Source of the DNA: Thermoplasmata archaeon
GTDB lineage: Archaea; Thermoplasmatota; E2; DHVEG-1; B18-G2
Length of the DNA stretch: 8,859 nucleotides
Direction of reading: 5' to 3'
Assembly: GCA_021161685.1 (NCBI GenBank)
Contig: JAGHAD010000112.1
Location: 1-8,859 of the forward strand
Below the pieces are notes generated by a model, which searched no databases, was not told the DNA's origin, and saw nothing but the letters and a program-made list of their open reading frames with translations. This document shows, piece after piece, positions 1 through 6,872 of this stretch. The position numbers and the translations under genes were made by a program. Numbering within the stretch: the stretch's first letter is position 1; each line of letters starts with the position of its first letter.

Positions 1-1
1 G

Positions 2-235
2 TTAAAGGATATCGTTCCTTATGAGTTCAGGACGACACTGGTAAAAGAATTCCATGGAGTGGATGATGTGGTCGAGATTGCAAGAGCTATTAGGGGAGCG
101 AGGGCGTATTATCTGCAAAATCTCAAGATAGGGGTGGAAACCATCGGTGAAGAAAGGTTCACACCGGTTGATAGAGAAACTTTGGAAGAGATGATTAAAA
201 GAGCTAGTAAATTTGTAAAGGTCATGGGGAGGTGA
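2..235 (+). CDS. Radical SAM activating enzyme, C-terminal fragment (anaerobic ribonucleotide reductase activase-like)
   Basis: This is the 3' end of a gene that begins before the window; 77 codons are visible, in the frame starting at base 2. The segment reads PYEFRTTLVKEFH, then an acidic and hydrophobic helix, then GARAYYLQNLK, and it ends in VMGR. This pattern (Y-E-F-R-T-T, a G-A-x-x-Y-x-L-Q step about 30 residues later, a closing helix) is what I know from the C-terminal part of archaeal NrdG-like proteins. Those are radical SAM enzymes that install the glycyl radical on anaerobic ribonucleoside-triphosphate reductase. The 4Fe-4S cysteine motif would lie upstream, so the radical SAM class is inferred from the tail alone. 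Related pyruvate-formate-lyase activase-like proteins share this tail. The stop codon lies inside the convergent methyltransferase gene, with a 14 bp overlap. Confidence 0.72.
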   Translation, partial: LKDIVPYEFRTTLVKEFHGVDDVVEIARAIRGARAYYLQNLKIGVETIGEERFTPVDRETLEEMIKRASKFVKVMGR

Positions 236-926
236 TCTCGTTATTCTTCTCTAGCCTGTAAACAATGATGCTCTCAAACCTGGATATATCCCTCTGCATA
301 AATCTCTCGAATCTCCATCCATTTTCCCTAAACATCCTTTCAGCCTCATCGATATCGCTCAAGGTCGAGTAAGATAATAGAATCTTTCCATTATCTTTCA
401 GGTAATCGTGCGATTCCCTCAAGAATCTTTGGAGTAGCTCTTTTCGATAATCGCAGATCGCCAAATCGAATGCATCTTTTGGTTTCAGGTTTAGATAAGG
501 AATATTGAAAACGATCAGATCAAATAACTTCTTCTTCCCCAAGCAAGAGAACAGATCCGAACGTATTATATCAATATCGACGCGATGATTCCTTGCATTC
601 ATCCTTGCGCATCTCACCGCATCCCTGTTTATATCTATGGCGATCACCCTTGCTCCTTGCTTTGCCAAAGTTATAGCTAGTATACCGCTACCAGTTCCCA
701 TGTCTAGAGCCATCTCGTTCGATGATACTCCAATACGCTTTATTGCTTCTACCATCAACTCCGATGAGCAGAAGAGCTTTGGATTGAAGACATTCTCAAG
801 TACATTATATCTTTCACCATCGATGAAAACATCTTTCCGAATCTTAGAGTACATAAACTGAAGGGATCTTATGATGGATCTCAAGATCTTTAATCTCAAT
901 GACTTTGTTAGGTCTTTTCTCAACAT
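222..926 (-). CDS. SAM-dependent methyltransferase, HemK/PrmC-like
   Basis: With the start chosen here it has 234 residues. A class I Rossmann methyltransferase fold is clear: motif I is LDMGTGSG (D75 to G81), the acidic residue that holds the SAM ribose is in VIAIDIN (D98), and the catalytic-loop motif is FNIPY (N141 to Y144). HemK/PrmC enzymes, which methylate the Gln of the GGQ motif in release factors, carry NPPY there; this protein has NIPY, so the substrate is uncertain. A basic N-terminal stretch of about 45 residues precedes LENVFNPKLF, the position where HemK-like proteins bind substrate. The frame is open to 1250, but I start at 926 because GGAAGGTTGA sits just upstream, a TATA-like box lies about 45 bp upstream, and the N-terminal length then suits the family as I remember it. 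Other starts are 968 and 1004. The gene is divergent from the FIST gene. Confidence 0.8.
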   Translation of the reverse strand: MLRKDLTKSLRLKILRSIIRSLQFMYSKIRKDVFIDGERYNVLENVFNPKLFCSSELMVEAIKRIGVSSNEMALDMGTGSGILAITLAKQGARVIAIDINRDAVRCARMNARNHRVDIDIIRSDLFSCLGKKKLFDLIVFNIPYLNLKPKDAFDLAICDYRKELLQRFLRESHDYLKDNGKILLSYSTLSDIDEAERMFRENGWRFERFMQRDISRFESIIVYRLEKNNEITSP

Positions 927-938
927 TTTCAACCTTCC
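927..938 (-). promoter_or_regulatory. Ribosome binding site that favours the 926 start
   Basis: Read on the minus strand this is GGAAGGTTGAAA directly before the ATG at 926, a reasonable match to the archaeal GGAGGTGA. The upstream in-frame ATG codons at 968 and 1004 lack an equally good site. Confidence 0.5.
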
Positions 939-965
939 ATAAAAGCATTTGACATAAATCTTTAC

Positions 966-978
966 CATATATCGCAAA
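966..978 (-). promoter_or_regulatory. Putative TATA box of the methyltransferase gene
   Basis: On the minus strand this reads GCGATATATGG, an archaeal TATA-like element about 45 bp before the ATG at 926. Initiation about 25 bp downstream would leave a leader of roughly 15 to 20 nt that contains the ribosome binding site. This is an inference from spacing and composition only. Confidence 0.35.
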
Positions 979-1052
979 GACGACGCGAAAATTATCATAG
1001 CCATGCTGGCGCTGCCTCTCGTTCTGGCTACTCGATTCCATTCCAAGTGGTA

Positions 1053-1068
1053 CGAAATTATTTTAAAT
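1053..1068 (+). promoter_or_regulatory. Putative BRE/TATA promoter of the FIST-kinase operon
   Basis: The sequence CGAAATTATTTTAAAT combines a purine-rich BRE-like start with an AT-rich TATA element. Transcription starting about 25 bp downstream (near 1088-1092) would give a leader of about 10 to 14 nt before the ATG at 1102, with GATGGGG as a weak ribosome binding site. The core is nearly symmetrical, so it could also fire toward the methyltransferase. Confidence 0.45.
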
Positions 1069-1101
1069 GAGGAGCTAAATTTTCTTTGGGGATGGGGTAA
1101 A

Positions 1102-2427
1102 ATGAGATTGGAAGTGTGCATTATATTGATCCTTCTCGTGGCTGGCTTGCTATGCGGATGCACGCACATTGAGGAGTTGAAACTGTATGAAGAAGAGAAA
1201 GAAGGAAAGATGCATGTCTCTACATGGATTGGATATGGCTGGAGTACCAAATCTATTGAAAAAGATGCGGTTGATGAAGCGATATCAATGATGGAGGAGG
1301 GACTTCAAGGAAAAGAACCAGAGTACATAATACTGTTTTTAACGGTTGATTACAACGTAACGATGGTGGTAAATGAGGTTTTAAAACACTTTCCAAACGC
1401 ACAGCTATACGGTGGGACATCATGCAGGGCTGTTTTGACAAAGGATGGCTATATCTCTAGCGAGAATGGGGCGATGGCTATAATGGGGATATGCTCTGAA
1501 AACATAACCTTTGGAGTAGGTGGAGCGGAGATCGGGGAAATATCAGCTAAAGAAGCGGGAAAGCGGGCGATAACAGAAGCGATATCAAACGCTGGACTGA
1601 ATGGAAAGCCAGATCTGATACTGATAACGGGTTCTCCAGGCTACGAGGAAGAGGTACTATTAGGGATAGAGGAGGTTGTTGGTAAAGATGTGCCCATATT
1701 TGGAGGCAGTGCTGCAGATAACGCCATAGAAGGTAAATGGAAACAGATTGCCAACGGAAAGGTATATTCTAATGGTGTGAGCGTAACCGCAATTTTCACG
1801 GATATGAAGATAGGTTATGCGTTTGAATCTGGCTATCTAGTTATGGAAAACGAGGGGGTCATAACAAACTCTTCTGGAAGGAGGATCTATGAGATAGATG
1901 GTAGACCGGCTGCAGATGTTTATAACGAGTGGACATCTGGGAAAGTTTTTGGTGAGTACGCTAATTTGACGAATGGAGAAATCATAATTCTAAAAGATGC
2001 AACCTTCTATCCTCTTGCCAAGAAGATACAAGCCGATAACAAAACCCATTACATTTCCATACACCCAAGATCTGTGAACCTATCTGATAGGTCTATATCC
2101 GTATTTGCAAACGTGAACAATGGTGATAGGATTCAACAGATGCACGGCACTTGGGAGATACTGCTTAACAGGGGGCAAACAACGCCTGCCGAGGCTTTGA
2201 AGAAAGGGAACATCAAAAAGGGAGAAGGTGTATTTGGGATCTACACCTTCTGTGCTGGAACCATGCTGGCAATTCCTGATAAGGAAAGAGAAAAACTACC
2301 TTTAATGGTATATCAAACAACGGGTATGCCTTTCATAGGGACCTTCACATTTGGTGAACAGGGATTTATAGAAGGTATCGGCAACGTCCATGAGAATCTC
2401 GCCAATTCGATGGTGGTAATAGGTTAA
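1102..2427 (+). CDS. FIST-domain lipoprotein, probable extracytoplasmic sensor
   Basis: The protein has 441 residues. It starts with a lipoprotein signal peptide: a short N-terminus with R2, a hydrophobic stretch over residues 5-17, and a lipobox ending LCGC with C20 as the likely lipidated residue. Residues of about 50-245 match FIST_N (motifs YGGTSC at 103-108 and FGGSAADN at 200-207). Residues of about 260-430 match FIST_C, closing with the typical GTFTFGEQGF near 413-422. FIST domains are sensory modules thought to bind small ligands such as amino acids; no enzymatic role is known to me. The frame is open back to 1003, but I chose 1102 because only this start gives a proper signal peptide and fits the promoter. 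The histidine kinase follows 10 bp downstream, so the two are probably cotranscribed. I infer that this protein presents a ligand to the kinase outside the membrane. Confidence 0.88.
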   Translation: MRLEVCIILILLVAGLLCGCTHIEELKLYEEEKEGKMHVSTWIGYGWSTKSIEKDAVDEAISMMEEGLQGKEPEYIILFLTVDYNVTMVVNEVLKHFPNAQLYGGTSCRAVLTKDGYISSENGAMAIMGICSENITFGVGGAEIGEISAKEAGKRAITEAISNAGLNGKPDLILITGSPGYEEEVLLGIEEVVGKDVPIFGGSAADNAIEGKWKQIANGKVYSNGVSVTAIFTDMKIGYAFESGYLVMENEGVITNSSGRRIYEIDGRPAADVYNEWTSGKVFGEYANLTNGEIIILKDATFYPLAKKIQADNKTHYISIHPRSVNLSDRSISVFANVNNGDRIQQMHGTWEILLNRGQTTPAEALKKGNIKKGEGVFGIYTFCAGTMLAIPDKEREKLPLMVYQTTGMPFIGTFTFGEQGFIEGIGNVHENLANSMVVIG

Positions 2428-2437
2428 GAGTGGTAAG

Positions 2438-3826
2438 ATGAAAATATTTCACAAAGTTTTCATCTGCATGTTCAGTGCTTCTATTGTAACTGGGACAATT
2501 GCCCTCTGTGTGCTCGTTATCGAGCAATCAAAGGCGCTCGAGAAGGACATTCACCGAAATTATCTATCGCTTGCTGGAGTGATGTCAAAGAGCATCGAAG
2601 CGGGTTATTTGGCTGGAAAATGGCCCTTTGAAACGCTTGCGGAGGCGCAGAAGCATGGAAAGATTGTATTTTGGCTTGTTGCAAAACCAGATGGAGAAGT
2701 AATTCTCGCGAGCAATTCTTCCATGTGGGGAAAGAAGCTATCAGATGAGTACCTTTCAAGCACGATAAAATCATTTGATATCCGGTTCAAAGGGGAAACG
2801 GTAAGGCTCATTATTTATCCATTGGAAATAACAGAAGAAGGTAAAAACTGGATATTTTGCATGGGTTACTCTCTTGAGCCAATAATCGATGCCAGAAATC
2901 TTCTGCTGGAAAGGGGGCTGATATCTTTTGCGGTTCTTACGATACTGGTAGCGATAGTTTCTTTTTTGCTTAGCAGGGATATAAGCGAACCGATTACAAA
3001 GATATCAAAAGCCGCATTGTCTGTAGCCAGAGGAGATCTGGATCAGTATGTAACTATAAGGACAGATGGTGAAATTTTACAGCTAGCAGATAACTTCAAC
3101 AAGATGGTAAGGGATCTTAAAAAGCAGAGGAATGAACTGAAAAAGTTGCTCAAGCAAAAGGATGAATTCATATACCAGCTTGGACATGACTTGAAAACTC
3201 CTCTCACTCCAATATCCGCATTGCTCCCACTCATTATTGAGAGAGAAAAGGATCCAAAGCAGAAAGAACTTCTCGATGTGGTTTTGAGAAACGTTAATTA
3301 CATGAAGAAGCTAGTGATGGATACCCTTGAGCTTGCTAAATTGAATGCACCCAGCACGAAGTTCGATCTGAAAAGAGTAAACTTATCATCGGTTGTTGAG
3401 AGAGTTCTTTACAACAACAAACCTCTATTTATGGAGAACGGTATAAATGCCGAAAACAAGGTAAGGGAGGATATCTTCGTTAAAGCGGATGAGCTTAGGC
3501 TTGAAGAAGTTCTCAACAATTTGATATCAAATGCGGTCAAATGCATGCCGGATGGTGGCAACTTAACTGTGAGCGCAGAAGAGAAAGGAAAAGAAGTTGT
3601 GGTTCATGTTAAGGATACTGGAATTGGTCTAACGAGTGAGGAAAAAGAGAGGATATTTGACGAATTTTACAAGGTTGATAGGTCGAGGCATGATCTGGGA
3701 TCAACTGGACTTGGACTGACAATCTGCAAGCGAATTATAGAAAAGCATGGTGGCAAAATATGGGCTGAAAGTGAAGGAAAAAATAAGGGCACAACGATAA
3801 GTTTTACTTTACCCGCCTGTCGGTAG
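2438..3826 (+). CDS. Membrane sensor histidine kinase with HAMP domain
   Basis: The protein has 462 residues and the layout of a transmembrane sensor kinase. TM1 spans about 7-28, an extracytoplasmic sensor region 29-160, TM2 about 161-178, HAMP about 180-232 (EPITKI near its start), and a short coiled linker leads to a HisKA domain with the H-box GHDLKTPL (phospho-acceptor H250). The HATPase domain shows the N box (NNLISNAVK, N361/N365), G1 (DTGIGL, 393-398), the F box (FDEFYK, 407-412) and G2 (GSTGLGL, 421-427). All key residues are present, so it should autophosphorylate. The sensor region is small and has a CACHE/PAS-like pattern around VAKPDGEVILAS, but I cannot assign it firmly. No response regulator lies in the window. 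The last three codons (A-C-R) and the stop fall in a tRNA-like sequence; see the repeat entry at 3812. Confidence 0.93.
   Translation: MKIFHKVFICMFSASIVTGTIALCVLVIEQSKALEKDIHRNYLSLAGVMSKSIEAGYLAGKWPFETLAEAQKHGKIVFWLVAKPDGEVILASNSSMWGKKLSDEYLSSTIKSFDIRFKGETVRLIIYPLEITEEGKNWIFCMGYSLEPIIDARNLLLERGLISFAVLTILVAIVSFLLSRDISEPITKISKAALSVARGDLDQYVTIRTDGEILQLADNFNKMVRDLKKQRNELKKLLKQKDEFIYQLGHDLKTPLTPISALLPLIIEREKDPKQKELLDVVLRNVNYMKKLVMDTLELAKLNAPSTKFDLKRVNLSSVVERVLYNNKPLFMENGINAENKVREDIFVKADELRLEEVLNNLISNAVKCMPDGGNLTVSAEEKGKEVVVHVKDTGIGLTSEEKERIFDEFYKVDRSRHDLGSTGLGLTICKRIIEKHGGKIWAESEGKNKGTTISFTLPACR
3812..3824 (+). repeat. Short tRNA-Tyr-like sequence at the end of the kinase gene
   Basis: CCCGCCTGTCGGT joins two pieces that also occur in the neighbouring tRNA gene read on the same strand: CCCGCCT (3849-3855, the acceptor 3' strand) and CCTGTCGGT (3875-3883, the variable loop to anticodon stem). 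It looks like a collapsed copy of the tRNA 3' half with its middle missing. It supplies the last kinase codons. Chance cannot be excluded for so short a match. Confidence 0.35.
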
Positions 3827-3847
3827 AACGTAGTGTAAGAAAAGTAG

Positions 3848-3944
3848 TCCCGCCTCCCGGATTTGAACCGGGGACCTGTCGGTCTCTGCCTAGAGCGGTA
3901 GGGGTCTACAGCCGACCGCTCTAGCCAGACTGAGCTAAGGCGGG
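3848..3944 (-). tRNA. tRNA-Tyr (anticodon GUA) with a 22-nt intron
   Basis: It folds as a full cloverleaf: acceptor stem CCCGCCT / AGGCGGG; D arm GCTC / GAGC; anticodon stem GTCGG / CCGAC; anticodon GTA at 3907-3909; T arm CCCGG-TTCAAAT-CCGGG; discriminator A at 3848. CCA is not encoded, since CTAC follows. A 22-nt intron separates positions 37 and 38, the canonical site. The CTGT of the anticodon loop can pair with intron GCAG, leaving an AG^A bulge on each side, which is the bulge-helix-bulge form cut by archaeal splicing endonuclease. The gene lies 34 bp downstream of gatD on the same strand but has its own promoter. It faces the kinase gene, which ends 21 bp away. A T-rich stretch (CTTTTCTT) after the 3' end may terminate it. 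Confidence 0.96.
3884..3905 (-). other. tRNA-Tyr intron
   Basis: This is the 22-nt insert between G37 and A38, starting ACCCCT and ending GCAGAG on the minus strand. CCTA and TAGG inside it can form a small inner hairpin below the splice motif. It also holds ACCGCTCTAG, an exact reverse complement of ten nucleotides in the D arm of the same transcript (3915-3924), so a competing fold is possible before splicing. Confidence 0.85.
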
Positions 3945-3966
3945 CATTATAATAATAGATTTGGAG

Positions 3967-3977
3967 ATATTTTAAAC
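3967..3977 (-). promoter_or_regulatory. Putative TATA box of the tRNA-Tyr gene
   Basis: On the minus strand this is GTTTAAAATAT, a strong archaeal TATA box centred about 27 bp before the first tRNA base. That places initiation at or just before the mature 5' end. It lies directly after the gatD stop, so the tRNA need not depend on gatD transcription. Confidence 0.6.
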
Positions 3978-3978
3978 T

Positions 3979-5253
3979 TTATGCAAAATAACTCCTCTCA
4001 CTTATCTCTCCAGCCAAGTTAGTTAACATCAATCTCTTTATCTCCTCCATATCCGTAGCGTGAGCCAGAACCCACATCAGCTTAACATAGGCAACCTCTG
4101 GTAGCATGTCCTCACAAGGTATAACCCCTATTTTCAGCAAATCCCTACCCGTAGAGTATACGTTCATGTTGACCCTTCCATAAATGCACTGAGAGGTCAT
4201 AACAATGGTTGTTCCGTCATCTATCAGTTCCTTCAGCCTTGGAATAAGCCTACTAGATACATGTCCCAATCCGGTACCCATGAGAACTATTCCTTTCTTT
4301 CTGGGTATGTCGTCTGGCTCCATCCCCGGATAAAAATACATGATAGAAACGTCCTTCTCCATTTTGTCATCTACCAGAACTTCTCCCTCTTCCCTCTTCC
4401 TGTAACCCTGCAAGAGCTTTATCTCACCATTAGAAACGATGCCCAATGGGGGAACGTTAATGCTCTTGAACGCATCTCTCCTTGAAGTATGCATTTTCCT
4501 GACCTTCGTACCCCTGTGTATTACTGTATAGGAATCCGAACTTTCTCCATGCATCAAAACAACAACTTCTCCTATATCGGTCTTTGAAGCAACGAGGGCT
4601 GCATCAAGTAGATTCTGATATGCATCAGAAGAAGGTCTATCACTCGATCTCTGTGCGCCAACCAAAACAACGGGGCCAGTTAAATTTTTTAGCATGAAAG
4701 AAAGGGCTGCAGCGGTATAGCTCATTGTATCAGTTCCATGCGGAACAACGACGCCAGATACTGCATTGCCGTTAAATTCTTTTGCAATTTCTCTCGCAAG
4801 CCTTCTCCAATGATCAACCTCCATATTCTCGCTCAGCAACTGATATACTATCCTAGCTCTAACGTTGCACACATCAAATATTTCTGGAGCCGAGAAAGCG
4901 AGATCATCTGCAGAATAAGCGGGATGAACCGCTCCAGTTCTGTAATCCACATAGCACGCTATGGTTCCTCCTGTTCCGAGTATCGAAATCGTCTTCTTTT
5001 CAGGATCGAAAGGAACGCTTGCCTTCAACCTCTCTTTCTCTTCTCCTTTTTCCAAAATCTCGATTTCGGTATCTCTGTTCACTTCTACACCGATGTTGTA
5101 GCCGTTCTTCAGCTTTATAGTAACGATGTTCTCATCGCTGAACTCATGGTGAGGCATCAAAATTCCCTCATAGGTTTTTCCTTTCTTCTTTATCCTTATT
5201 ACATCCCCCTCCTTCGCCCCAACCCTTTCAAGAATCTCCTTTCTTATTGACAT
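3979..5253 (-). CDS. gatD: Glutamyl-tRNA(Gln) amidotransferase subunit D
   Basis: The protein has 424 residues, a normal length for archaeal GatD. Residues 1-75 form the N-terminal small beta domain (GDVIRIKKKGKTYEGILMP). An L-asparaginase-like domain starts at about residue 88. Its two active-site threonine motifs are intact: GTGGTIA (93-99, T97) and HGTDTM (172-177, T174/D175). The conserved lysine follows in HRGTKVRK (K250). GatD releases ammonia from glutamine, and its partner GatE (not in the window) uses it to convert Glu-tRNA(Gln) to Gln-tRNA(Gln). This two-subunit enzyme is found only in archaea, which makes it the best lineage marker here. The N-terminal domain and the linker separate it from a plain asparaginase. 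The ATG at 5253 has no ribosome binding site and a TATA-like element about 26 bp upstream, so it may be translated leaderless. It is divergent from truA. Confidence 0.96.
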   Translation of the reverse strand: MSIRKEILERVGAKEGDVIRIKKKGKTYEGILMPHHEFSDENIVTIKLKNGYNIGVEVNRDTEIEILEKGEEKERLKASVPFDPEKKTISILGTGGTIACYVDYRTGAVHPAYSADDLAFSAPEIFDVCNVRARIVYQLLSENMEVDHWRRLAREIAKEFNGNAVSGVVVPHGTDTMSYTAAALSFMLKNLTGPVVLVGAQRSSDRPSSDAYQNLLDAALVASKTDIGEVVVLMHGESSDSYTVIHRGTKVRKMHTSRRDAFKSINVPPLGIVSNGEIKLLQGYRKREEGEVLVDDKMEKDVSIMYFYPGMEPDDIPRKKGIVLMGTGLGHVSSRLIPRLKELIDDGTTIVMTSQCIYGRVNMNVYSTGRDLLKIGVIPCEDMLPEVAYVKLMWVLAHATDMEEIKRLMLTNLAGEISERSYFA

Positions 5254-5288
5254 ACCTAAAGATATTAAAGGAAAACTAATTAATAACT
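5254..5288. promoter_or_regulatory. Compact divergent promoter region of gatD and truA
   Basis: Only 35 bp separate the two start codons. On the plus strand GATATTAAA (5261-5269) lies about 24 bp before the truA GTG. On the minus strand TTATTAATTAG (5275-5285) lies about 26 bp before the gatD ATG. Neither gene has a convincing ribosome binding site. The spacing suggests that both transcripts begin at or beside their start codons. Confidence 0.45.
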
Positions 5289-6065
5289 GTGAGGTACGCT
5301 TTCAAAATCGCATATGATGGAAGGTATTACAACGGCTTTGCCAGGCAACCGGATCAAAGAACCGTAGAGGGAGAGATAATAAGAGCCTTGCGGGAAGAGG
5401 GCTTGATGGAAGATCCGAAGAGAGCAAAATTTAGAGCTGCTAGCAGAACCGACAAGGGAGTTTCGGCTCTTGGGAATGTTATAGCCTTTGATTCTGTCAA
5501 GGAGATAAAGCTGTGGAACCTCTATGAGTTGAACAAGCGTTTAGATGGGATATGGTTCTATGGAATTAAAAAGGTAAGTTCCAACTTCTATCCAAGACAT
5601 GCGAGGATGAGATGGTACAGATATTACATGCATGTGAATGATGACTTTAACATCGAGAAATTTCTGGAAGCTTGCTCCCTGTTCACTGGAAAACACAATT
5701 TTAGAAACTTTGCAAAGATAGAGGGAAAGAAAAGTCCTTGCAGGACAATAGAAAATATAGTTATTGAATGGAAGAATGAAAATACAATTTGTCTTGACTT
5801 CTTTGCTCACACATTCCTTAGGCATCAGGTTAGGAAGCTGGTTGAAGCCCTAAAGAAAGTTGGGAAAGAAGAGGTGGATATCTTTTTGGTGAAAGAAGCT
5901 CTGAACAATCCAAGTATTAAGATAGATTTTGGAACTGCGGAGCCAAGGAATTTGGTTTTAATGAATGTTTACTTCGATTTTGAATTTGAAGAGGATAGAG
6001 ATTTTTATAATGAAATTTATAGAATTATAGAGGAGCTGGCATCTGAAAATTATGCTGATAAATGA
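5289..6065 (+). CDS. truA: tRNA pseudouridine synthase A (positions 38-40)
   Basis: The protein has 258 residues, usual for archaeal TruA. It opens with RYAFKIAYDGRYYNGFARQP, the family's first strand, and carries the catalytic loop AASRTDKGVSALGN with the nucleophilic Asp at D55. Later conserved parts include YRYYM and FLRHQVRKLVEAL in the second half. TruA makes pseudouridine in the anticodon stem-loop of many tRNAs. The start is a GTG at 5289: the family N-terminus begins right there, and no ATG gives a full domain. No ribosome binding site is visible, which fits a leaderless message. The last 14 bp overlap the next gene, so the two are cotranscribed and translation is probably coupled. 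Confidence 0.94.
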   Translation: MRYAFKIAYDGRYYNGFARQPDQRTVEGEIIRALREEGLMEDPKRAKFRAASRTDKGVSALGNVIAFDSVKEIKLWNLYELNKRLDGIWFYGIKKVSSNFYPRHARMRWYRYYMHVNDDFNIEKFLEACSLFTGKHNFRNFAKIEGKKSPCRTIENIVIEWKNENTICLDFFAHTFLRHQVRKLVEALKKVGKEEVDIFLVKEALNNPSIKIDFGTAEPRNLVLMNVYFDFEFEEDRDFYNEIYRIIEELASENYADK

Positions 6066-6870
6066 ATTCGATCCATGGAAATCCAAATTGTGCACATGTC
6101 CAAGGAAATTCTCATTTAGTCCTTATACCGGCTGTTCCCATGCATGCGTTTATTGTTACATAACTTCTTACATTCCAGATCCTTTTCGGTCAAGGTTGAA
6201 AAAAGATCTGTTCAGAAGGCTGAGAAAGGAAATTTCAAAGGTTGATACTTATATAAGCATGGCTAACAGCTCTGACCCATATCCACCTGAAGAAAGGTTT
6301 AACAAAGCTACGAGGGGTTGCCTGAGGATATTCAAGGAAAATGACGTCAAGGTTCTCATAATCACAAAATCTGACATTGTAAAGAGAGACATAGATATTT
6401 TAAAGGAGATGAAAGCAACGGTCAGCATTACCATAACATCTTTGGATGATGAGAAAGCAAAAAGAGTAGAAAGAAAGGCTCCTCCGCCCAGCAGGAGGCT
6501 TGAAGCTCTGAGAAAGCTATCAAAAGCTGGTATACCGTGCTCTGTTAGGCTAGATCCAATAATACCTGGATATAATGATGAGGAGATAGAAAGGATAGTT
6601 GAAAGTGTAGCACCTTACTGCGAACACATTGTGGCTTCTACCATCAAACCAAGGAGAGATTCCTTCAGTAGGTTGAAGAGGTTGTTTGATATTGATAAGT
6701 TTAAATTCGAAAGGATTGGAGGAAGTTTTTATCTTCCAAAGGAGTTGAGATTTTCTCTACTTAAAAGAGTTGAAGATGCTTGTAGAGGGCATGGCTTGTC
6801 ATTTGCAGCCTGCAGAGAAGGATATGAATTCAAAGCAAAATCATGCGATGGAAGTCATTTGATTGAATGA
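6052..6870 (+). CDS. SPL-like radical SAM protein
   Basis: The protein has 272 residues. The radical SAM cluster motif CX3CX2C is in GCSHACVYCY (C28, C32, C35), preceded by FSPYTG, the arrangement of the COG1533/SplB-like group. Other typical parts are ANSSDPYPPEE (71-81), ITKSDI (104-109), SVRLDPIIPG (164-173) and a C-terminal ACREGY...CDGSHLI with C254 and C265. An extra pair, CTC (C14, C16), lies before the radical SAM motif. Members are often labelled DNA repair photolyase, but the UV-lesion role is proven only for true spore photoproduct lyases, which archaea do not need; the real substrate is unknown. It overlaps truA by 14 bp in another frame. This suggests linked expression and raises, without proving, a tRNA-related role. 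The converging surface-protein gene ends 2 bp beyond its stop. Confidence 0.88.
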   Translation: MLINEFDPWKSKLCTCPRKFSFSPYTGCSHACVYCYITSYIPDPFRSRLKKDLFRRLRKEISKVDTYISMANSSDPYPPEERFNKATRGCLRIFKENDVKVLIITKSDIVKRDIDILKEMKATVSITITSLDDEKAKRVERKAPPPSRRLEALRKLSKAGIPCSVRLDPIIPGYNDEEIERIVESVAPYCEHIVASTIKPRRDSFSRLKRLFDIDKFKFERIGGSFYLPKELRFSLLKRVEDACRGHGLSFAACREGYEFKAKSCDGSHLIE

Positions 6871-6872
6871 TA

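Noticed and set aside
1003..1101. An in-frame extension of the FIST gene back to an ATG at 1003
   Set aside because: It would place a hydrophilic stretch in front of a clear lipoprotein signal peptide, would run across the likely promoter, and gives nothing known in the family. The ATG at 1102 is better.
927..1250. A long N-terminal extension of the methyltransferase on the minus strand up to 1250
   Set aside because: It would run antisense through the FIST start and promoter, and its translation is low-complexity Ser/Pro/His-rich without a domain. Starts at 926 to 1004 suffice.
4738..5250. A 170-codon open frame on the plus strand
   Set aside because: It lies wholly antisense to gatD, whose protein is certain, and its translation shows no domain or normal composition.
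3979..5253. gatD as a plain L-asparaginase
   Set aside because: The N-terminal beta domain of about 75 residues and the 424-residue length fit GatD rather than a stand-alone asparaginase.
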